In this document: positions 1 through 7,906 of the stretch, piece after piece
Numbering within the stretch: position 1 is the first letter of the stretch
Layout of the letters: each line of letters starts with the position of its first letter
NCBI GenBank assembly: GCA_947304245.1
Contig: CAMZAK010000001.1
Span: 121,618-185,617, forward strand
DNA: 64,000 bases
Reading direction: 5' to 3'
Source of the DNA: an uncultured Clostridia bacterium
Lineage (GTDB): Bacteria > Bacillota > Clostridia > Oscillospirales > Ruminococcaceae
Translations under genes and position numbers: made by a program
Notes under the pieces: generated by a model
Seen by the model: the letters and a program-made list of their open reading frames with translations, nothing else
What the model was told of the DNA's origin: nothing
Database searches by the model: none

Positions 1-996
1 AAAATTATTTTCGAAATTGGAGAATTAATTAAACAAAGACTAAATTTTTGTTGCAAGGTTGTTTTAGTTTGTGATGAATTAGTTTTTAAAATTTATGGAG
101 ATATTGTTAAAAAAAGTTTAGAAGAGGCAGGGTTTTTAGTTTTAATTTTTAGTTTAAAAGGGGAAGAAAAGTCTAAAAATTTTGAAAATTTAACAAGAGT
201 ATACTCTTTTTTGTTTAAAAACAACGTTAAAAGAAAAGATTTAATTCTAGCTTTAGGTGGGGGAATGGTTGGAGACTTTGCAGGGTTTTGTGCAGCAACA
301 TATTTAAGAGGAATTAAATTTGTTAACATTCCAACAACATTGTTAGCGCAGGTGGACTCTAGCATTGGAGGAAAAACTGCTGTTAATTTAAAGTTTGGCA
401 AAAATTTGGTTGGAGTTATTAAATCTCCTTTTTTGGTTGTTTGTGATGTTTTTTTTCTTAAAACTTTAAGTTTTAGAATGTTTAATGCTGGAGTTAGCGA
501 AATAATTAAAATGGCGGCTATTTTTTCAAAAGAATTATTTAAAATTTTAGTTAAGGAAAAAATTTCAAATGTTTTAGAAGATGTTATTGCAAAAAGCATA
601 GAGATTAAAAAAGATGTTGTTGAAAAAGATGAATTTGAGAAAAATGTTAGAATGAAATTAAATTTTGGGCACACAGTAGGGCATGCACTAGAAAAAGCTT
701 TAAATTTTGAAATTCATCATGGTGAGGCTGTTGCTGTTGGTATGTGTTTTATAACAAAACAATCTTCAAAGTTAGGGATTACTAATTTTAAAAGCTATTT
801 AAAATTAAAAGCTTTATTAGAAAAATATTCCTTACCTGTTGAAACAGATGTTAATTTTAATTTAATTTTTGAAAACATTATGGCAGACAAGAAAATTTTT
901 GGAGATGAAATAAATTTTTGCGTTATGAAAAAAATTGGAGAAGGAGAGATTATGTCTTTGCCTATTTTAAAATTTAAAGATTTTTTAAAAGGTTGA
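1..996 (+). CDS. aroB: 3-dehydroquinate synthase AroB, 5' end outside the window
   Basis: Second step of the shikimate pathway: NAD- and metal-dependent conversion of DAHP to 3-dehydroquinate in the cytoplasm. The frame is open from base 1, so the N-terminal part lies upstream and this is a partial gene. Visible family motifs are the glycine-rich LGGGMVGDFAGF stretch, PTTLLAQVDSSIGGK, the metal-ligand segment LNFGHTVGHALE and HHGEAVAVGM. An ATG at 211 also opens this frame, but it would remove the NAD-binding start, and the upstream codons fit the family, so it is not the true start. Twelve bases separate it from aroA, and aroA overlaps aroC, so aroB-aroA-aroC look like one operon. Function is secure; the real start is not visible. 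Confidence 0.95.
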   Translation, partial: KIIFEIGELIKQRLNFCCKVVLVCDELVFKIYGDIVKKSLEEAGFLVLIFSLKGEEKSKNFENLTRVYSFLFKNNVKRKDLILALGGGMVGDFAGFCAATYLRGIKFVNIPTTLLAQVDSSIGGKTAVNLKFGKNLVGVIKSPFLVVCDVFFLKTLSFRMFNAGVSEIIKMAAIFSKELFKILVKEKISNVLEDVIAKSIEIKKDVVEKDEFEKNVRMKLNFGHTVGHALEKALNFEIHHGEAVAVGMCFITKQSSKLGITNFKSYLKLKALLEKYSLPVETDVNFNLIFENIMADKKIFGDEINFCVMKKIGEGEIMSLPILKFKDFLKG

Positions 997-1008
997 AGAA
1001 AATTAAAA

Positions 1009-2283
1009 ATGAAAGTTAAAATTAAACCTTCACAGTTAACGGGAACTTTAAAGGCCACCTCTTCTAAAAGTTTTGTAATAAGAGCAATTTTGGCGGCTAG
1101 TTTTAGTAAAGGGGTTAGTTTAATTAAAAATGTTGAACTTTGTGATGATGTTAAAATAATTATTTTAATTATGAAAAAATTTGGGGTTAAATTTGAATTT
1201 AAAAATAAAATATTAAAGGTTTTTGGAGGTTTAAACAAAGAAAAAACTAATGAAAAATTAATAATTAACTGCGATGAGAGCGGGTTTTGTTTTAGAATTG
1301 TTAGTTTTTTAGCTGCAGCATATTTTAACAATTGTTATTTAAAGGTTAGCGAGTCTTTGGCTAAAAGGCCACTTAGTTGTTTAATTAAACTAAATGGAAA
1401 AAATTTTAACTATGTTGAAAAGGTGGCAGAGTGCACTTTTAAAGTAACTGAAAAATTAGTTCCTGGAAAATTTGAGGTGGACGGGAGCGTTAGTTCTCAA
1501 TTTATTTCGGCACTTCTTTTTATTTTGCCAACATTAAAAGAAAAGAGTGAAATAATAGTTAAAAACAAACTTGTTTCTAAGCCATATTTAACCATGACTT
1601 TAAAAGTTTTAAAGAGTTTTGGTGTTAAAGTTAAAAAAACCTTAAGAGGCTTTAAAATTTCCGGTGGGCAAAAATTTTCACCTTGTAATTTTAAGGTTGA
1701 AGGAGATTTTTCGCAAGCTGCTCTTTTTGAGGTTTTGGGTGTTTTAAACCCTATTAAAATTATTGGTTTAAACAAAAATTCTTGCCAGGGAGATAAAAAA
1801 ATTTTAAACGTTATTAAATTTTGTGGCGCTGGGGTTAAATTAAAAAAAAATTTTGTTTTAATTTTTCCTAAAAAAAGAAAACTTAAGGCATTTAGTTTTT
1901 CTGTTGAAGATGCACCAGATTTAGCGCCACCTCTTGCTGTTCTTGCTTGTTTTTGCTCTGGAATTTCTAAAATAAAAGGTGTTAAAAGGCTTGCTTTTAA
2001 AGAGAGCAACAGAATTAATTCAATTTTAGAATTAATTAATGGGCTGGGAGGAGAAGCTTTTTTAGAAGATGATGTAATTAAAATTAAAGGAGGGGCCAAA
2101 TTAAAAGGAGGAGAAGTTAAAAATTTTAAAGACCATAGAATTATTATGGCAGCCTTCATAATTTCTCGTTTTTGTGAAGATTTTGTTTTTGTTTCTAACA
2201 TTGAAAATGTTTTTAAGAGCAATTTAAATTTTTTTGAAGATTTTAAAATGTTAGGAGGAAATTTTAGTGGCATCTGTTTTTAA
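1009..2283 (+). CDS. aroA: 3-phosphoshikimate 1-carboxyvinyltransferase (EPSP synthase)
   Basis: Transfers enolpyruvate from PEP to shikimate 3-phosphate, step six of the shikimate pathway. The 424-residue length is normal. Visible motifs are KSFVIRAILAA near residue 20 (shikimate-phosphate side), LAFKESNRI around residue 335 and DHRIIMAAF near 375, all typical of the two inverse alpha-beta domains. The PEP-binding loop, usually NAGTAMR or SGSTLRF, reads SGFCFRI here, so the usual Thr or Ser is not obvious. The ATG start has only a weak purine-rich leader, which suits translational coupling to aroB 12 bases upstream. The 3' end overlaps aroC by 17 bases. Identity is firm; whether the altered loop changes kinetics is inference. 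Confidence 0.95.
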   Translation: MKVKIKPSQLTGTLKATSSKSFVIRAILAASFSKGVSLIKNVELCDDVKIIILIMKKFGVKFEFKNKILKVFGGLNKEKTNEKLIINCDESGFCFRIVSFLAAAYFNNCYLKVSESLAKRPLSCLIKLNGKNFNYVEKVAECTFKVTEKLVPGKFEVDGSVSSQFISALLFILPTLKEKSEIIVKNKLVSKPYLTMTLKVLKSFGVKVKKTLRGFKISGGQKFSPCNFKVEGDFSQAALFEVLGVLNPIKIIGLNKNSCQGDKKILNVIKFCGAGVKLKKNFVLIFPKKRKLKAFSFSVEDAPDLAPPLAVLACFCSGISKIKGVKRLAFKESNRINSILELINGLGGEAFLEDDVIKIKGGAKLKGGEVKNFKDHRIIMAAFIISRFCEDFVFVSNIENVFKSNLNFFEDFKMLGGNFSGICF

Positions 2284-3358
2284 TAAAGGGCTTTATGTTT
2301 CTGTTTTTGGTGAGTCTTACTCCAACGCTATTGGAGTTGTTTTAGACAATTTTCCTGCTGGAATTAAGCTAAACGTTGAAACAATAAAAAAAGATATGCA
2401 ATTTAGAGCTCCATTAAAAGGTTATGTGGGCGCCAGCAAAAGAAAAGAAACAGATGAATTTGAAATTTTATCTGGCATTTTTAACGGGCATTCCACCGGA
2501 AGCCCAATTTGCGCAGTTATTTACAACAAAAGTTTGAATTCTTCTCATTACAATAAAATTAAAAATTTAATTCGCCCTTCTCATGCAGACTACACTGCAA
2601 AAGTTAGATATAATAATTTTAACGATTTCAGAGGAGGAGGGCACCTTTCTGGAAGGCTAACCGCTCCTTTAGTTTTTGCGGGAAGCATTTGTAAACAAGC
2701 ACTAAAAACTAAAAAGATTGAAATTTTTTCGCATATTTTTTCGGTTGGAAAAATTAAAGACTATGAGTTTAATTCTTTAAATTTTAATGCTAAAGAATTA
2801 AGAAACATTAAAAATAAACCTATTGCGGTTTTAAATGATGAAATAATTAAAGAGATTTTAAATGAAATTGAAGATGCTAAAAAAGAAGGAGATTCAATTG
2901 GAGGAATTGTTGAAGCTGGCGTTTTTGGGCTAGCTGCTGGCATTGGTTCTCCAATTTTTGATGGGCTTGAAAATTTTATTGCAAGCATTATGTTTTCAAT
3001 TCCTGCTGTTAAGGGTTTGGAGTTTGGAAAAGGTTTTAAATTTGCTAAAATGAAAGGTTCTTTTGCTAATGATGAGTTTTACATAAAAAACGGAAAAATT
3101 AAAACAAAAACCAACAATAATGGGGGAATTTTAGGAGGAATTTCTAACGGTATGCCCATTATTTTAAAGGTTGTTTTTAAGCCAACTCCAACAATTTTTA
3201 AAGAACAAAACACTGTTAATTTAAAATTTAAAAGAAATGAGAAAATTTTATGTTCTGGCTTTCACGATGTTTGCATTGCAACAAGAGGAGTTTTTGTTGT
3301 TGAAGCTGCTCTTAATGTTGCAATTCTTTCTAGTTTAATTTTTCAGGGTGAATTTTAA
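2267..3358 (+). CDS. aroC: Chorismate synthase
   Basis: Last shikimate step: FMN-dependent 1,4-elimination of phosphate from EPSP to give chorismate. It starts at GTG 2267, inside the end of aroA, with AGGAGG at 2253-2258 at good spacing. The 363 residues cover the whole family fold, with RPSHADYTAKVRYNNF around residues 103-118 and FRGGGHLSGRLTAP just after, a clostridial version of the FMN-binding signature. The N-terminal signature normally reads GESHG or GESHS; here it is GESYS, so the conserved histidine is Tyr18. The second conserved histidine, in RPSHAD, is present. Either the enzyme tolerates the change or activity is lowered. The next gene follows after about 13 bases. Confidence 0.93.
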   Translation: MASVFNKGLYVSVFGESYSNAIGVVLDNFPAGIKLNVETIKKDMQFRAPLKGYVGASKRKETDEFEILSGIFNGHSTGSPICAVIYNKSLNSSHYNKIKNLIRPSHADYTAKVRYNNFNDFRGGGHLSGRLTAPLVFAGSICKQALKTKKIEIFSHIFSVGKIKDYEFNSLNFNAKELRNIKNKPIAVLNDEIIKEILNEIEDAKKEGDSIGGIVEAGVFGLAAGIGSPIFDGLENFIASIMFSIPAVKGLEFGKGFKFAKMKGSFANDEFYIKNGKIKTKTNNNGGILGGISNGMPIILKVVFKPTPTIFKEQNTVNLKFKRNEKILCSGFHDVCIATRGVFVVEAALNVAILSSLIFQGEF

Positions 3359-3371
3359 AAGGGGCGATTTT

Positions 3372-4280
3372 TTGCAAAAGTTTGAGATTAATGAAAATGA
3401 TTCTGGGCAAAGGCTGAACAAATTCATTGAAAAATGTTATTTTAATATTCCAAAATCTTTAATTTATAAGGCAATAAGAACTAAAAACATTAAAGTAAAC
3501 AAAAAAAGAACAGAAGCATCTTACATTTTAAAAGAGGGTGATTTTGTTTTAGTTTACGGCTTAGATGAATTCTTTAAAAAAAGAGAAAATTTTAATTATG
3601 AAAACTTTAATAATTTTAAATTAAATATTGTTTTTGAAGACGAGAACATTTTAATTTTAAATAAGGAAAAAGGAATTAAAACGCAGCCAAACAGCCAGGT
3701 TAAAGACAGTTTAATAGATAAAGTTTTGAGTTATTTAATAAGCAAAAAAGAATATTTTCCTTTAAAAGAAAACAGCTTCACTCCAGCATTTTGCACAAGG
3801 CTAGATTTTAACACTAGCGGTTTGGTTGTTGCCGGGAAAAATGCAAAAGCGTTGCGATGTTTAAACAAATTAACAGCAGAAGGAAAAATTAAAAAAACAT
3901 ATTACTGCAATGTTGAAGGAATTATGCAAAAAAGAAAAGAAACTTTGGTTGGCTATTGGAGTAAAGACCAAAATAAAAACAAGGTTTTAATAACTAATTT
4001 TAAAAGAGAAAACTCAAAAAAAGTTATAACAGAATATTTTGTTTTAAAGCAAAATAAATCCACAGCTTTTTTAAAGGTTATTTTGCACACTGGAAAGTCT
4101 CACCAAATTAGAGCACATTTAAGTTTAATTAATCACCCAATTGTTGGAGATTTTAAATATGGTTCTAAAACAAAAAAAAATTTGCAGCTAGTTTGTGGTG
4201 AACTGCAATTTTTTAGTGAAAACACATATTTGAATTATTTAAACAAGAAAAAAATATCAATAAAAAACATTCATATTTAA
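3372..4280 (+). CDS. RluC/RluD-family RNA pseudouridine synthase
   Basis: Isomerises uridine to pseudouridine in rRNA (RluC/D type) or another structured RNA. The N-terminal S4-like RNA-binding domain spans about residues 1-70 and the catalytic domain follows. The catalytic Asp lies in TRLDFNTSGLVV, the family's RLD motif, and GKSHQIRAHL is the usual C-terminal core motif. I chose TTG 3372 because AAAAGGGG at 3357-3364 gives good spacing and the protein then begins like other RluD proteins (QKFEINENDSGQRLNKF). An in-frame GTG at 3348 would add eight residues and overlap aroC. It probably ends the aro operon; I see no strong hairpin terminator after it. The exact target uridines cannot be told from sequence. 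Confidence 0.88.
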   Translation: MQKFEINENDSGQRLNKFIEKCYFNIPKSLIYKAIRTKNIKVNKKRTEASYILKEGDFVLVYGLDEFFKKRENFNYENFNNFKLNIVFEDENILILNKEKGIKTQPNSQVKDSLIDKVLSYLISKKEYFPLKENSFTPAFCTRLDFNTSGLVVAGKNAKALRCLNKLTAEGKIKKTYYCNVEGIMQKRKETLVGYWSKDQNKNKVLITNFKRENSKKVITEYFVLKQNKSTAFLKVILHTGKSHQIRAHLSLINHPIVGDFKYGSKTKKNLQLVCGELQFFSENTYLNYLNKKKISIKNIHI

Positions 4281-4740
4281 AATTAAAATTTAATATGTTT
4301 AGTTATATTATAAGAATTTTAATTTACATAAAAATTTTTTAAAAAACTAAAAGAATAATAAAATTTTTAATTATTATATTTTTAAAACATAGTAGAAATA
4401 TTTTTTATTAAAAGTTTAATTTAAAGCTAGATTCTTTAATGGAATTTTTTAATTAATTAGTTAAGTATTAGTGAGGAAATATTAAAAATATATAGATATT
4501 TATATAAATTTTTCATGACATAAAACTACATGAAGTTTTAGAAGAGATAACAATAAAACATTAACATTTAAAATTAAATCAATATAAAAATTTTAAATAA
4601 AAAAATATATTTAATCTTTAGAAAAAATATATGTTTAGTCATATTATAAGAATTTTTAATTTAAATAAAATTTTAATTAACTAGTTAGTTTCATTATGGA
4701 AATAATTAAATAAAGTTAGATTTTTTACATTTAATTAATA
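4281..4740. other. Gene-free AT-rich gap with an imperfect direct repeat
   Basis: No open frame with a ribosome site is visible here. A segment of about 46 bases at 4293-4339, beginning ATATGTTTAG, recurs with few changes at 4629-4673. The sequence after each copy is also loosely similar (TTTAATTAATTAGTTA and TTAATTAACTAGTTAG). This could be a small duplicated element or eroded intergenic DNA. Confidence 0.5.
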
Positions 4741-4817
4741 TGGTACGCCAGAGAGGATTCGAACCCCCAGCCTTTTGGTCCGTAGCCAAACGATCTATCC
4801 AATTGATCTACTGGCGC
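4741..4817 (-). tRNA. tRNA-Arg, anticodon ACG
   Basis: On the minus strand a full cloverleaf folds. The acceptor stem pairs GCGCCAG with CTGGCGT, the D stem is GATC/GATC, the anticodon stem pairs TTTGG with CCAAA around loop CTACGGA, and the T arm has loop TTCGAAT. The anticodon ACG, read as ICG after deamination, decodes CGN arginine codons. The 3' CCA is encoded, giving 77 nt. CGN codons are rare in the resident genes here, which use AGA, but occur in the deoxyribosyltransferase pair at 31-32 kb. Confidence 0.95.
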
Positions 4818-4956
4818 GAAATTTTAAATTTTAACCTCCTAAAATTATAATTAATGTTAATTAAATTGTCAAACTAATAACTAATTTTAAATCTATATGT
4901 TTAGAAAATATATTTTTATTTATCTCAAAAATATTTTTAAAAATAGCATGTAAAAC

Positions 4957-4993
4957 AAAACCAATGCACAAACTAGTTTAGTACATTGGTTTT
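4957..4993 (-). terminator. Rho-independent terminator of the M16C-like operon
   Basis: A perfect 10-bp stem, AAAACCAATG with CATTGGTTTT, closes a 17-base loop. On the minus strand it is followed by TTTTGTTTTA. It lies 17 bases past the stop codon of the last M16C-like gene. Confidence 0.75.
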
Positions 4994-5010
4994 TAATTTT
5001 AATAATATTT

Positions 5011-7347
5011 TTAATATTTGTTTAGTCCCATTATTTTAGAATAGAGTTCTGTTACTTGATTTTGTTCTTTTTCATATTGTTTTTTTCCAACAAGTTTTGC
5101 AGATTTAACGCAATTAACAAAATCTTCAAATGGAATGTTTTCTATGTTATTTTCTAATTTTTTTAGAACTTCGTAGGTGTGGTCTAACGGTTTTATGTAC
5201 GGTTTTATTATAAATTCATAATAATCTTTAATATAATCTTTATTTATTTTAAAGTCTTTTCCTTTTTTAAATTGTTTTTCATATTTTAAGTTGAATTGGA
5301 TTATTTTTTTTGTATTTTCTAAATATTCTTCAAAATTTTTACAATGAACAATAAGAAAAACATTTTCATCAGGGGTAATTCTATATAATTCATCTTCAAA
5401 TGAAGAAAAATCAATGTTTGGCGGAACATCTTTACTTAAAAGTTCTTCAAATTTTTTTAAATAGTTTTGTTTATATTTTTTTATTTCTTCTATATTTTTA
5501 AATGATTCTTTGACGTTATTTTTTATTTTTTCAAAGTCTTTTTTCGTTATATTATAATTTTTAATGAAATCTTCAAATTCAGTTTCATAAAATTTTAGTT
5601 CTTCTTTTCTCATTTCTTTAGTTGAAGTTAAAGGGCATGTTCCAATGTAACTTCCATAGAAATTAGTTGGGTATGGCATTGAAGTGATTAAAGCTTTTTC
5701 TTCTAATTTTTCTTTCAAGCAATAAGAAATTAAAAATTCTTTTGCTAAGAGTTCTAATCCATAGTCCTCATTGTTTTTAGTGATTTTTATTGGTATGAAA
5801 CATATATTTAAATTTTCTTTTCTTTGTTTTTCTTCTTTTTTTTCTATTGAATATAAATCAATTTTTAGTTCTTTTTTGTTTTTTAACTCATTTAAATTTT
5901 TAGTGTCTTTTTTAAGCTCTTCTAGTAATGTTTCTTCGGAGTTTTTAATTTTGTTTTTTTCATTAATTTTAAAACAATTCTTTGAAAACGGGTCTTTAAA
6001 TAATTGGAAATTTTTTATTAATATTTCCTTTAAATTTAACTTGAATTCAAAATATTCAGGGCTTTTAAAACTGCCCTCTTTTTTTGAAAATGTGTTATAT
6101 ATGCTTTTTTTAAGCTCATCATCTGTTTTATTTATTATTTTTTCTAAAATAAAATTATAAATCTTTCTGCAATTTTTTCTTAAAGTGTTTTTTTCAAATA
6201 AATCTTTATTGTTTCCTGCAATTTGAAAATTAAAAAGGCTAATCTTCTCTATGTTTGAGTAGCCCAATTTTTTAGCGAATTCTTTAAGACTTTCTTGAAT
6301 GTCTTCATTTAAATGATTATAGTCATAATGTAATAATAAATTTCTAATTAGAGGGTGTTTCATGGCTAATTTTAAGTCTTTTTCATCGGAATCGTTAAAA
6401 AATTCAGCGGTTGCACAATATTTATATTTTTCATTAAGTTCAGTATGAGATTTTGGAAGTATGTTAAATATCTCTCTTTTAAATTCGTAGGGTGTGGTTT
6501 TAATTTCTTTAAATTCAAAATATTTTAAATAGTTTTCGTTTAGTAGTTCTAAAAACTCTTTAACTTTTAATGGGTTTTTTAAAGAGAAATATTTCGTAAC
6601 TAAAAGGTTTGATGGGTGAACTCTGTTTTTAAAGAATTCTTCAAACTCTTTTTTAGTAACCTTTTTAATTTCATTAGAGACTCCTAAAATGTTAAAAGAA
6701 GCAGTTTTTTCTTCAGTGAGGTTTTCTTCTTCATATTTTCTTTCATTTAAAATTCTTTTCTTCTCTAAATTAAAAACATTTTCATCTTTAAGCATTTTTG
6801 GATTTTTTAAGCCTAAAAGCAATTCTTTTAAAAACTTTTTTTCGTTTTTTTGATCATTATCATAGGAAATTTTTAATATTGGGCTAAATCTATTTAAATG
6901 AATTTTAGGAAATAAATTATAAAATTTACCGTCTACTTTTAAATCTTTTCTTTTAAAATTAGAAATTATTGCTTTTTCTGTGAAGTTAGAAAAGCCTTTT
7001 TCATTGGGAACAAAAAGGTTGAAATTAAATGTGTCTTTTAAATTGTTTTTTTCAGATTTTTTTATTGTGTCTAATGGAATAACAACAATTTTAGCTTTTG
7101 TTTTAATGTGCTCATATAAAATAATTGGTGCACCATTTTTAAAGTAAACTGTTAGGTTAAACCCTTCAACTTTAAATTTATTTTCATCAAAATCCCCATA
7201 AGCTTCTGCGTTACTTTTTTGAATTTCTTCTTGTTTTATGTTTTTTATTTTGGTAACCTTTTTTGCAAAAATTTGCCCATTACTGTTTAAAACAATTAAA
7301 CTTGAAATTAAAACTCCTAAAAATTTAACAATTCTTTTATTTTTCAT
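5011..7347 (-). CDS. Secreted M16C-like (PreP-type) protein, catalytic motif lost
   Basis: Fourth and last gene of a tandem operon. The 778-residue product starts with a signal peptide (hydrophobic 8-27, likely cut after IFA at about residue 28). It keeps the family landmarks: KVEGFNLTVYFKNGAP near 59, EHIKTKAKIVVI near 79, HPSNLLVTKYF near 250 and the C-terminal FEDFVNCVKSAKLVGKKQ. The zinc motif HxxEH of M16 peptidases is replaced by NFTEK at 121-125, so both histidine ligands are gone. The later NE pair (LNERKYEE) survives. It is therefore probably a non-catalytic binder; that is inference from missing ligands. AGAGGTT precedes the ATG and 11 bases separate it from the upstream gene. Lysine-, glutamate- and asparagine-rich composition matches its neighbours. 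Confidence 0.8.
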   Translation of the reverse strand: MKNKRIVKFLGVLISSLIVLNSNGQIFAKKVTKIKNIKQEEIQKSNAEAYGDFDENKFKVEGFNLTVYFKNGAPIILYEHIKTKAKIVVIPLDTIKKSEKNNLKDTFNFNLFVPNEKGFSNFTEKAIISNFKRKDLKVDGKFYNLFPKIHLNRFSPILKISYDNDQKNEKKFLKELLLGLKNPKMLKDENVFNLEKKRILNERKYEEENLTEEKTASFNILGVSNEIKKVTKKEFEEFFKNRVHPSNLLVTKYFSLKNPLKVKEFLELLNENYLKYFEFKEIKTTPYEFKREIFNILPKSHTELNEKYKYCATAEFFNDSDEKDLKLAMKHPLIRNLLLHYDYNHLNEDIQESLKEFAKKLGYSNIEKISLFNFQIAGNNKDLFEKNTLRKNCRKIYNFILEKIINKTDDELKKSIYNTFSKKEGSFKSPEYFEFKLNLKEILIKNFQLFKDPFSKNCFKINEKNKIKNSEETLLEELKKDTKNLNELKNKKELKIDLYSIEKKEEKQRKENLNICFIPIKITKNNEDYGLELLAKEFLISYCLKEKLEEKALITSMPYPTNFYGSYIGTCPLTSTKEMRKEELKFYETEFEDFIKNYNITKKDFEKIKNNVKESFKNIEEIKKYKQNYLKKFEELLSKDVPPNIDFSSFEDELYRITPDENVFLIVHCKNFEEYLENTKKIIQFNLKYEKQFKKGKDFKINKDYIKDYYEFIIKPYIKPLDHTYEVLKKLENNIENIPFEDFVNCVKSAKLVGKKQYEKEQNQVTELYSKIMGLNKY

Positions 7348-7906
7348 ATTTAACCTCTTTAATAAAATATTTCATATGAAGACATTTCTTCTAGTTCTTT
7401 AATTTTATTTTGGTCTTTTTCAAGCTTTTCTTTTTCTACTGGTTTTGCAGATTTAATATATTTAATAAATTCTTCAAATGAGATTTTTTCTATGTTTTCT
7501 TCAAATTCTTTTTTCAAATTTTCAGTTCTTTCAACAATTTTTTTAAGTGGGTTTAAAACGTTTTCTAATAAATCTTTTGCAAATTCTTTAGTTATTGTAA
7601 AATCTTCTTCGTTAGATTTTACATTGTGCCTTTTAATAAATTCACTAAAATTTTTAGCATATTTAATAAATTCATCAAAATTTTCAAATAAACAGTCTTC
7701 CAACAAAAATCTATAATGTCTAAACATTAAAGACCTTGGAGTTTTATCTGTTATTTTAAAGAAACGGTTAGTGTTTTCTCCTTCTCTTTTTTCTTCATAA
7801 CCATTTTTTAAGAAATTTTCTATTATTTCAATGCCAGAATTAAAAGATGCTACAAATTTTTTGTTTGTTATAAAACCAATAAAATCTTTCTTTGTTTTTT
7901 CAAAGT
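7267..7906. repeat. Copy 1 of a near-identical block of about 640 bp
   Basis: This block covers the leader codons of one M16C-like gene, the 11-base spacer and the last 183 or so codons of the next. It matches 9771-10410 at a constant offset of 2504 bases with no difference I could find by eye. Weaker similarity continues on both sides, starting near 7225 and running to about 7980. Confidence 0.85.

Noticed and set aside
1497..2273. Long open frame on the minus strand opposite aroA (and similar ones opposite aroB, prfA and glnN)
   Set aside because: The plus-strand genes have full family motifs; antisense frames stay open because stop codons are rare in the mirrored codons of AT-rich genes. 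No ribosome sites.
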